From: Polytrichum commune
Taxonomy: Eukaryota; Streptophyta; Polytrichopsida; Polytrichales; Polytrichaceae
NCBI GenBank assembly: GCA_950295325.1
Contig: OX485803.1
Location: 38,271,554 to 38,335,553 of the forward strand
Length of the DNA: 64,000 nucleotides
Direction of reading: 5' to 3'
The notes under the pieces: generated by a model
Databases searched by the model: none
Told to the model about the DNA's origin: nothing
The model's input: the letters and a program-made list of their open reading frames with translations, nothing else
Part shown: piece after piece, positions 33,765 to 43,442 of the stretch
Layout of the letters: each line of letters begins with the position of its first letter
Position numbering within the stretch: the first letter of the stretch is position 1
Position numbers and translations under genes: made by a program

Positions 33765-36700
33765 ATGTAACCCTTACGTGGCATATGTCTATTGGTCTTT
33801 TTTGTGATTGCTAGAGTCCACCCTTGATAAATGTTACACTTCCACATGTTAACTCATAATTGTATTTGTTAACAAATTCGTACTCCTCTCATATTGCTAA
33901 CTAGAATGTAAACTTTGTTACATGTTAAGAATAATTTATTCCCCTCTTTGTTAATTTGCCACTTATAAATGTTAACCTACGAACTACATCCAATATTGTG
34001 AGATGACATCCATTACATTGAGTCACAACCTTTCAAAGTGGCAAAAGCCACCAAATTTGACTTTTGTGATCAAATTATTAATATGGGTTATATTGTGATT
34101 GATACACATATTTTATATTTGATAATTTTGCAAAACTCTCCCTCCATAATTGTAATGAATCAAATTTGTTAAGCATTCAAAAAGCTCCCTTTATAGTTGT
34201 TACAATGTTAACTCACAATAAATGTAAGGAAAATTATATTCCAGAGCATAACATTTATAGAGGATGGATTGTATGTGGTTTGAGTCCAAAAACGAATACC
34301 AAAAACAATTGTTGACCAAAAATAAAGGAACCTCAATGCTCAAATTATAATAACCATCTAGGCCCAATAATAAACATAATTCTGAAGTATGGGTTGAGGT
34401 TGAGTAACTCAAGTGTAAGATTTTCTTTGTGGATTTGTTGTAATATGAAGGTAAGCGGGCTTTAAATTACTAGTACACTAAATATTATAAGTAGTATTGC
34501 TTAATATTTAGAATTATGGAATGCTATATTAAATATACATTGTATATTATGTCATTGGCATCAATTAAATAACATCAATAATAAAAAAGATAAAGCATTT
34601 TGTAACTCCAAACAATGAGTGAAACTAAATTATACCATTTCTAGTGTAGCAGGTATGGAGGGGACTTTATATTTTGAGAATAGTAATAATATTGAATATA
34701 AAGTATGTCTTCTTGATTAAGTTAAGTATAATTTTTTTTCCACAAAGGTGGGATTCAAATGCAATTGGGACAATAATATACCCATTGGCCAAAAATTCAA
34801 TTAACCCTAAACCCCTACACCCTTATGAATCCCTCAATTATCGCAATAATTTGTGAAAGGGGATTTTCAACCTAAATTATACTATCAATAGCAACTTGGG
34901 GACTTTATTGAAGTTGGACACTTGGGATGCTTTGATGTGAATATCATTATTAATGATATTTAAATTAAGCATGTTTGAAACACAATTAACAAAACCAAAC
35001 ATCGAGATAATATGGGTTAAGATCAAATGCTTATAATATCTTAAACAACGTTAGGGGTTAATTCAATCCCTCTGCACATAGGTCTAAGCTTGTATTAGAA
35101 CAAAAGGAATGGGTAGGTGTTGAATTTACATCCCTCTTGTCCATTAAACAACCTTCAGGATTCATGCAATCCTTCCAAACCTAGGCATGAGCTTGTATTA
35201 TCGCCTATAAGTAGTAGCAAATTGTTGTTTATATTGGAGTTTTGTTTCCATGGCGACATGTATGGTTGTGTTAAGTATTCGATTATAGAATACCAATATA
35301 TGATGTTCAAAACCTATCTTCAAAAGTAAAGGTTTAAAGCAAATGGATAAATATGACTTAGAACATAACTTTGATGATCTTAAATGTTTTGAAGGCTTAA
35401 TTGTTTTCATATTGTATCCCATCAAAGAATAACAAGTCTCGGCTAAATCTTGTACTTGCCTCTAAGGGGTGGATTTTACCCAGGCAAACAAAGATTAAAA
35501 AAATGAAAGGTAAGGTTACGCAACCCAAGTACCTTTTTCCTTAGCCAAATTAAGACAACATGTCGGATTGCCATTCACAATTTGATAAATCTTTGTTCTA
35601 TGTCACCTACTTTTTCACCACTTACCATGTCTTCAAGAATAATTTGTGAACATAAACTTGCTTGACTTTTGAAATCTTTATGGTTTTGTTTTAGAGAATT
35701 TTAAGCCTTGACATGAGTTGGGAGTCGTTTATACGGTTTAGGGTTAAGGGTATCCCCCTTGTGTCACCGACTTAATATTGGTTGCCTTATTACTATTTGG
35801 ATACCCTACCCTCCCTTTCTGTCCATTATATTTTATGGGTTAATAGTATTACGTAGAACAACTATTGGTATAATTGTTTGCTTGCTTGTTTTGAATTACT
35901 TTCCACTTAAGCCTTGACATGTATCAGGAGTTGTTCAGTTAACCATGCTTGCATCTCTATGTCCACATGTTTGTTTAGGTTTGGGTGGTTATAGGGTTTA
36001 GGGTTGAGGGTAATAATGTTACTTGGAGCAACAATTGGTATTGTTTGAGTATTAATTAATGTAGGTAATGTACATGAGGTACTAAAATATGTTTTCCTCA
36101 CGTATAGTACATGAAGAAGGCTAGTATAATTAGTTTTTTTGAAGTAAATGTTGATGTACGGAAGGGGCCCCTAAGGTTTAGAGAGAAAACTGATAATATT
36201 GAATTTAATGCAACCCATGTTACCTAGGACAATAGATGTGCTACTATCATGGCCTTACAGTAATCAAAGTTTCTGTATCAGATATGAATACAATTATGTA
36301 TAGGTGTGTATAGGTGGGTAAATTAAAAATGTTGGATGGTTAGGTGGTGGCCAATGTAATTATAATATTAAATGCAAGATGAGAGGAGATAGCATGATAT
36401 TATGGTCAATACCATTACATTGTATGCAAAACAATAAAGTAGTTGCTAATTTAATTTTGATTACATGTATTTTTATACTCCATGTACTATTGTTGTTGTT
36501 GTGGTTGATTTTTCACACGATTGTATAATTTTTTGTCTACGTTTTTTAAAATGTACTCTTCATATTAGGTACTCCAATATTATTGCTCCAATAAACTACC
36601 TCTCAACAATGTTTATTGCTCATATAATATTAGCCAATCTACTTTGTTGTATACCACAAATACATAGATGCATTTTTCTTTGTCATTATGTGGACTCATG

Positions 36701-37121
36701 GTCTATGCATGTTGTCCACATGAATACACATTCCATTGTAAGGCTGGCACACGGAATGTAGTAATGCTAGGTTTGTATTTATAGGACATAGTTGGTGGCT
36801 AGTATCCTATGTTGGAAAACGGATCCAAGGGAAAGCGATCAGTACTTAAGGGGACACCCCCCCACCGTCGGGACTCTTTTTGCATCTCAGCTGTGGGTTG
36901 CGCTCCTTGGATCCTTGTAGTGTGCTCCTGCTACAAATTTTGTGCAGGTAAAGATCCTATTGCATGGACCTATTATACACTAAACCCCAAGCCCTGAACC
37001 CATTAGGGTAGAGAATTTGTATTTGGGTTGCACTCTCCGGATCCTTGTAGTGTGCTAGATTTTTATTTTGGACAGTTATCATTTCTGGTGCAATGTTCCG
37101 ATTTTAACGCCGCAAATCACG
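33765..37121. other. gene-free AT-rich intergenic region between the two divergent genes
   Basis: There is no supportable ORF on either strand and no copy of the 22-bp palindrome. It contains scattered TTTAGGGTT words (about 34.8, 35.7 and 36.0 kb). A short direct repeat occurs near 36,895 and 37,025: GGGTTGC then GGATCCTTGTAGTGTGCT. It may be a shared promoter region, or a later insertion separating two unrelated genes. Confidence 0.45.
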
Positions 37122-37924
37122 AAGGTTTACGGACGCGCGTCCGTAAACCTTAATCATATTGGTTCTTTGAACCTTTATTTGTTTGATCCAATACTCATGT
37201 ACGTTGAGGTTTACGGACGCGCGTTCGTAAACCTCCATACCTTTGGTGCCATATGTCATCTACACCACGTGTCGTGTCGAGTCTGTATGTCACCTACACC
37301 ACGTGTCGTGTCGAGTACCACAATGTGAATATATTGCCATGGAAGTTTACGGACGCGCGTCCGTAAAACGTGAACCCCTTGTCGCGTTGTACATCGTAGC
37401 TAGGCTAGTAAAGAGGTCCACAGAGGTTTACGGACGCGCGTCCGTAAACCTGGAAACCTTTGTTGCCATAATGTTGACCATGTGCCATGTAGGGGATTGC
37501 ACAGAGGCTGTACGGTCATGAAGGGTTGGGAGCTCGCATCCCTTAGCCTACATCACCCTATGTGTCATAGTATAATATTTGACATTGATAGAACATAGTA
37601 GGAAGTGCGTATGATAACCTCTTCAAATTTCATGAGTCGTCAGGCTTGCGTATACATGGCCGTGTTGCCAGGAGCTTTTGCTTCCCTGAACCTCCATGTC
37701 TAAGACTGCATTTTTACGGACGCGCGTTCGTATACCTATGTTGTAGTTTAGCATGATACTGCACTCTGTGCACGAGCCGATTTACGGATGCGCGTCCATA
37801 AACCAGTGGTGTTTTGGTTGTCATCACCTTTCCGCTGACTATGAACACATAAATGTATCCGTATGCGCGTGTGCTTGCGCTGCTAATGTTGTTACATGGA
37901 GGTATACGGACGCACGTTCGTATA
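37122..37924. repeat. cluster of seven palindromes upstream of the DUF7869-like gene
   Basis: Cores lie at 37126-37147, 37210-37231, 37346-37367, 37427-37448, 37713-37734, 37781-37802 and 37903-37924. The first, third and fourth keep the perfect core; the others have one to four changes. Flanks are mirrored in several: AAGG/CCTT at the first, GAGG/CCTC at the second, AGG/CCT at the fourth. The stretch ends about 145 bp before the ATG at 38069, so these probably lie in the 5' leader or its intron. Confidence 0.95.
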
Positions 37925-39179
37925 TCAATGTGTCTTTGTTTCCAAGCCATGATATCAACTATTGTTCACATTGTGTTTCATTAACAATAATAAGCGTTAG
38001 GGCTATCCATGACATTTATTGAATGGGATATTTTGACATACTCTTCATTGGGCTTTCTTGTAGTGGCCATGGATTCCAACGTCGGTGATAGTGGGGTTGA
38101 TTTTTTTTCGGAAGCGTCAAGCTATGATAGCGAGTTTGAAGTTGTCGTGGAACAAGATACTACAATTGGTGTCGCCAATGTAGAGGATGAATTCCTTCCA
38201 GCATGTGAGAGTTATTCGCGGGAGCAGTGGATTGATCTTGATGTCGTCCTAGTCAATGGATGTGGCGTCCCCGTGGCCGATGGTGTTTGTCGGAACTCGA
38301 ATCCTACGGATTGTATTGATGCAAATCCCCTTGGGGAAGAAGATGTGGAAGTGTGCATTTTGAATTCCTTACATCCGTTGGAAGTGCCTTCTGGTTGGAG
38401 ATTCTCTCTTCGTCGATGGCCGTTGCGCAGTGTTCTTCATAATGGTGTCAGCTTGTGGAATCATTCCCGCCGTTTTGATCAAATGCAATCGGCTTTGTTC
38501 TCCACAACGCGCCCTAGAATAGGTCGGCGTAAATATGATTCCTTTCGTTTGCCTCGTGAACCCACGCAACGTCGTCGAGATCAAACATTGGGAGATGCAT
38601 CTATTAGGTCTGTAGCAACAAAGGATTGTTGTGCAAAGAGATGTTGCCAACTATTTCCCCGTGACAAGATCAAATCTTTGAGACAAGAGATGTGGCTCGC
38701 GGACTTTCGTATGCGATCTGCAAAGAAACTTGAAGTCCATCGCAACATGCACCTTGATGTCGAAGGTCGTAAGGTTGTGACCTTGGAAAATGTAGAGATA
38801 TGTTGCAAGGCATGGTACATTATACATGCAGTTTCAAAGGCAGATTTTTATAGGTTCCGGAACTACTCGTTGCAAGGACGCCGTTCTCGGTTCCATGACA
38901 ACTCTGGCACAAAGAAGCCCAGGGAGGCAACACTCCAAGCGGCTGCAACACTATCAACCATCATTATGCCATTGGCAGTGTGGGAGCCCACTTTTTCGCC
39001 GGAATACGGAAATACGGATCCAAATTCCGTATTTTACCATGCTAACCTAGGGGTAATCAGGTTTATTTGAGTGTTTTAGCCGTATTAGGAATAATGGGTT
39101 TTTGAACTCCGCCTTACACGATAAAATGGTTAAAACTGATACTTTGGCCGGACCGGAATTTAAGTCAAATTCCGGATCC

Positions 39180-39323
39180 CGGGAGCAAACCAGGCCTTCA
39201 GCGGCTAGGGCCTTCAGCAACCAAGGAGACTATTTTGCCCCCGGAGGAGGAGCTTCCGCCATCAACGGATTACCAAGTCAAACCAAAAATGGAAAGGCGG
39301 CGAAAAAGCACCACACCACTTGA
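39180..39323 (+). pseudogene. C-terminal remnant of the gag-like ORF
   Basis: The frame ends GGGASAINGLPSQTKNGKAAKKHHTT and a stop. It is homologous to GGSSAVNGLGSHSKEGSAPKKHRSS at the end of the gag-like ORF of the 10.3-kb copy. The N-terminal and coiled-coil parts are deleted. Confidence 0.8.
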
Positions 39324-39777
39324 ATTAGACTTAGGCATGCAGCTGTAGGTAGATCAGAATTAGGACAGCAGGAATAGGTAGATCAGACTTAGGCGAGCAT
39401 GCAATTCAAATTTTGTGTCAGCAGATCAAGATCCGGGAATTCCGGATCTTCCGAGAAATCCGGAAAGTCCGAAGTTCCGGATTTCTCGCAGTTAGGGTTT
39501 TCCAGGGCGGCCGCCTGGGCCGCCACCCTTAGTTAGGGATCACAGCCTCTACTTAAGGCTGAATAAGGAGCTGGAGAAGTGTTCCTTCTCCATTGTTGTA
39601 TTGTGTTGCTCCCTACTCAATAAAACTCTAGATCTTCACCTATTCTCATTTGTTTTGTGCACGGACGGATTGGGAGGTTGTTGTACGCTAGAAGTAAGGA
39701 AGGAGTAGGAAGTCCGAATAGGACAAAGGAGAGGAAACCCGGATTAGATCCGGTTGCAAGCCTAGGGATCCTTTTTG

Positions 39778-40300
39778 AGTGTAGTGGGAAGGAAACCTCA
39801 CTATTCCGGATGTTTGGGTAACGTCCGGGTGGGATAGCCGCTGGTAGGACTGGGTAAAATCCGGAAGGGATCCGGATTTACGCCATCCGATCTTTTGAGA
39901 GGTCTCACCGCCCTCGGACGGAACAATCCGGAAAGTGGTACGGATCGCCCAGTTATCTCAGATTTAGTAGAGCCCCAGGCAGTTGTATACCGGATCCGTC
40001 CGCCGGAAGGGGAGACCCGGATCAGATCACTAGTCATTACCTTCCGGAACCTTTCCGGGTGTAGTGGGAGGGAAACCTCATTTTCCCGGCTGGTCGGGAA
40101 ACGTCTAGGTGGGATAGCCGCTGGGAGGATTGGGTGAAGTCCGGGAGGGATCCGGATTCATGCCATCCGAGCTTCTGAAGAGGTCCCACCGCCTTTAGAC
40201 GGACCAATCCGGAAAATGATACGGATCGCCTAGTTAGCCCGGATTCAGTAGAGCCAAAGGTAGTACTAGCCGGATGAGATCCGGAGAAGTACAGGAGTAA
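39778..40300 (+). repeat. 280-bp tandem duplication in the CCGGA-rich element
   Basis: Two units begin GTGTAGTGGGA(A/G)GGAAACCTCA at 39778 and 40058. Both continue through GGTGGGATAGCCGCTGG and a TACGGATCGCC(C/T)AGTTA segment. The same arrangement is present in the 10.3-kb copy. Confidence 0.85.
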
Positions 40301-41428
40301 GTTAGGATTCCGGATGAGGGGATACAGATCCGGAGGAAGGGGGAAGGAGACACCATCGATCCGGATATCCGAGTAGCGTAGAGACAAGATATTCTGGAAC
40401 GTGGTACGGATCACTCTTTCACTCTGTTGAGCTTACCCCCCTTCGTGGAATCCGGCACCCTCCTGTCGTTGTAGTCCTAGGAGGTAATCCGGACTCCCTG
40501 TGTGACCTGCCAATCCGGCTTGGTTGTGAGGGAAGATCCGGACCCCCCTCTAGAGAAGGACGTCTTCACCGGAAAATACCCATCATTAAGGGAGGATAGA
40601 ACGTAGTACAAAGATATTTTAGGGAGGAAACAATCCGTCTGGGACTTAGGAGTCAAATCCGGAAGAGGAAGTTCCGGATACAGGAGGACTTCAAAAAGGC
40701 CGGAAACTAGGATTTCCGGAAAATATAAAAGAAGAGGGGAAACAAACAGTTCCGGAAAGTCTCTACCTCCTACACTTCACAAAATCCCTGGACGATACTA
40801 AGGTCACCCGGAAATATCCGGATTTGGCACAAAAACCCGCCAATCCAAAACTTTTGGTGTTTGTGGGTTCCCACAGGCAGATGCGATGCCACACAAGACA
40901 CGGACTCTGCCGTCGGGGGAAAAGGTTGTTCAGATGGTTTTGCCTACAGGGACAAAATGGAAGAACATACTTATGGATGTTAATGAAGTTGGCGAAAAGG
41001 CTGGATGTGGGCCGATTTCGTTGTCAAAATTGAGTGTGATCAAGAATCAACAATTCGCATAATACATTACAAAGAGACCTGGGGATAAGTTTGCCAAGTG
41101 TTCTGCTTGTGAGAAATATAAAGGCCTTCGAGATGCACATCCCATTGGAACTGAGTCCTACAACCGACATCAACTGAAATACATTGAACATGTCAACAAC
41201 CAGGAGGCACACCGTCAAGACTACTACAAGAATCGCGCATTATCGATAATGAGGCCGAATGAGGTTTTGACAATCATTCATGACAAAATGGACCATGCAA
41301 AGACGGCGTGCCCTTGTTATGCGCGGAAAATAAAGGCTACAGATGGATATTTCAAGCTTCCAATATCTGTCACATGTTTGTTGATTTTCACATTTATTTT
41401 TTGCGCGCCCACATACTCATTGTTAAGA

Positions 41429-41450
41429 TTTATGGATGTACGTCCGTAAG
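41429..41450. repeat. decayed palindrome in the intron of the DUF7869-like gene
   Basis: TTTATGGATGT followed by ACGTCCGTAAG. It retains the arm layout of the family. It lies within the predicted intron 41376-41523, and its right arm creates a GTAAGT donor-like sequence. Confidence 0.75.
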
Positions 41451-43169
41451 TGTACATTTTTTTGCTTGCTTGGGGAAATTTTTGAATTTCATTCATATAT
41501 ACGATTTGTGTGGCTAAATGCAGGTATGATCGCACATGGTCATGTGGACGTGAAATATGCACATTATGGCTTGGATTTCTATCCTGGCGACGCCAATCAT
41601 ACCGTAGGGTCTTTTACAAAACTTCCACGAGATCTTGAGAGTCCGCCCACATCATCCTCTCGTGCTTTTTTTGTTGGATGTGGAACAACACCGATTTATG
41701 AGGCTGTGCTAGAGGGGAAGGAGGTTTGCCTATCTTCATTGGAAGAACCGCCTAAACAACCCGTTCTTGCTAAACCTTTGCCTCCAACTCTACACGTGCA
41801 ACTTGATAATTGTGCCAAGGACAACAAATGTCGATACGTATTTTGTTTTTGGTCATTGCTCGTAGCCAAGGGCATTTTCAAAGAAGTGTTTGTGTCTTTT
41901 TTGATGGTTGGCCACACGCACGATGACATTGACGCTTCATTCGGACGTTGGAGTATGAAGTTGCACGAGGAGGATTTTCCCACAATTCCTCTTCTCATGA
42001 AATTGTACATGGATTTGGATAATGTGCCAGTCATCCCGCATTTGATTGAAGAAGTGTCCGATTTCAAATCGTTTATCAAACCATTCATTCTTAAGGGAGG
42101 TGACCGCTTAGTGGGCCATACCAAGGCTCAACAATTCCGATTCTATATCCGTGATGATGGTCTGCCGGCCATGCAATTCAAAGTTTTGTGTACCTCCCCG
42201 AATTGGGGTCCAGAGGAAGGGATACTCGTATGGCGCCAAAACGAAGATGACAAATGTATGCTACCTGATGGGGAGCCGAAGCCTTGCAAACCCAACCCCA
42301 TGAGGAATGGACCAGAAATCATCAAAGGTATATCTGGATTCATCGAGTATTGGAAATATTTGTGCGAGGAAGACATCACAAGACGTGTTTGGGATACCCA
42401 CGAACCATTGATTGCGTATTGGGATCGCATCCGCTCAGCGTTGCTAGCACCCGAAGATAATAGACCATCATGTTTGACACAAGGTTTTTGGCCACTAAGC
42501 CGAGTGACAATCGTGGAATCTGAGGCCATGTTCTTCAACAATGGGGACGTCCGTGAAGAGTTCGCGGCGGACAACGATTATGTTGGCCCTGCTCGTAATC
42601 GCCTGGCTCCATCATTTCGTGTGGCTATTGATTGCTACGAAGGTTATATGGTCCTCGTACGTCCTGGAGATGAGGAACATCCTAAACCGATTTGGTTGGT
42701 GAAAGCATTGTCATCACCAAATTTTGTTCCAACTAGCCCAAATTTTCGTCAAATTGAGGTGGAATATTGCCGTCCAAGCACCAAATATCAAAATGTGCTC
42801 CGCACATATTTAGGGTGGGACACGAAAAAAGGTTTCAAATGGACAATGGACTCAGCATACGAACCAATATGGATAAACACGGATACCATATCTTGTGCTT
42901 GGAAACCACGCAAAGGTTCCAAAACTGAAACAATGACCATCCCCCAAAAACATATAGATTTTGCCAAAGACAACTTGGCACGTATTGCTGCTGCAGAAAA
43001 CAATGTCGATAATGGAAATGAAGCAGAAGATGAAGATGGTGAATGATATTGACGTAGGTTTGGACCAAAGATATTTGAATGTATATTGGTTTTTCATAAA
43101 ATATATGACATTGGGGTCGAATACTATATTAGACACATTTTATAGCAATTTTATAGATTACAATTATAT

Positions 43170-43442
43170 TGCATGGATGCATTGATTTACAGATGTGGAA
43201 TCCAAATGTTTTTTATGTTTGTATTTTTACGGATGTGGACCCTAAACTATATAATTATATTGCATGGATGCGTTGATTTACGGATGTGGAATCCAAATGT
43301 TTTTTATGTTTGTGTTATTACGGATGTGGACCCTAAACTATATAATTATATTGCATGGATGCATTGATTTACGGATGTGGAATCCAAATGTTTTTTATGT
43401 CTCTGTTTTTACGGATATGGACCCTAAACTATATAATTATAT
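43170..43442 (+). repeat. 91-bp tandem repeat, 3 units, just after the transposase gene
   Basis: Units start at 43170, 43261 and 43352. Each contains two TTAC(G/A)GATGTGGA words followed by ATCCAAA or CCCTAAA, which look like decayed arms of the 22-bp palindrome. The period is not a multiple of three, so the overlapping ORFs here are not coding. Confidence 0.9.

Larger units (their letters stand above)
38979..40875 (+). mobile_element. CCGGA-rich LTR-like element, short copy inside the transposase gene
   Basis: Begins TGTGGGAGCCCA, ends GGTTCCCACA, and is flanked by the perfect 5-bp duplication GGCAG (38974-38978 and 40876-40880). It is 1,897 bp long. It shares with the 10279-14374 copy the terminal AATACGGAAATACGG segment, the C-terminal tail of the gag-like frame, the CTCTACTTAAGGCTGAATAAGG segment, an AATAAA signal at about 39,618 and the 280-bp tandem duplication. 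It lacks about 2 kb of coding sequence, so it is a deletion derivative. Its interior is CpG- and CCGGA-rich, unlike the AT-rich host gene around it. Confidence 0.9.
38069..43046 (+). pseudogene. DUF7869-like transposase gene of the palindrome-bearing element, interrupted
   Basis: ATG 38069 follows a TTTCTTGTAG acceptor. Coding runs 38069-38978, is broken by the insertion 38979-40880, resumes at 40881 to about 41375, then an intron (about 41376-41523), then 41524-43046 (TGA). Without the insertion the frame is continuous over about 976 codons, apart from one TAA at 41060-41062. The N-terminal part is acidic, then basic with a CC...CC cluster. After the TAA comes FAKCSACEKYKGL, a probable zinc-binding CxxC. 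About residue 560 is HVQLDNCAKDNKCRYVF and about residue 600 MVGHTHDDIDASFGRWS. The LDN-C...N and GHTH-x-x-ID pair is the hallmark of the RNase H-like DUF7869 proteins found with plant and fungal transposons. A DDE-type DNA-cutting role is inferred. The exact intron boundaries are uncertain. Confidence 0.7.

Noticed and set aside
37068-37521. ORFs with repeated VYGRASVNL peptides
   Set aside because: The peptide is just the translated palindrome arm; frames change between copies and stops intervene, so this is not a repeat protein.
31943-37924. Possible CRISPR array from regularly repeated palindromes
   Set aside because: Spacing is irregular (about 60 to 350 bp), the DNA is a spliced eukaryotic gene region and no cas genes exist.
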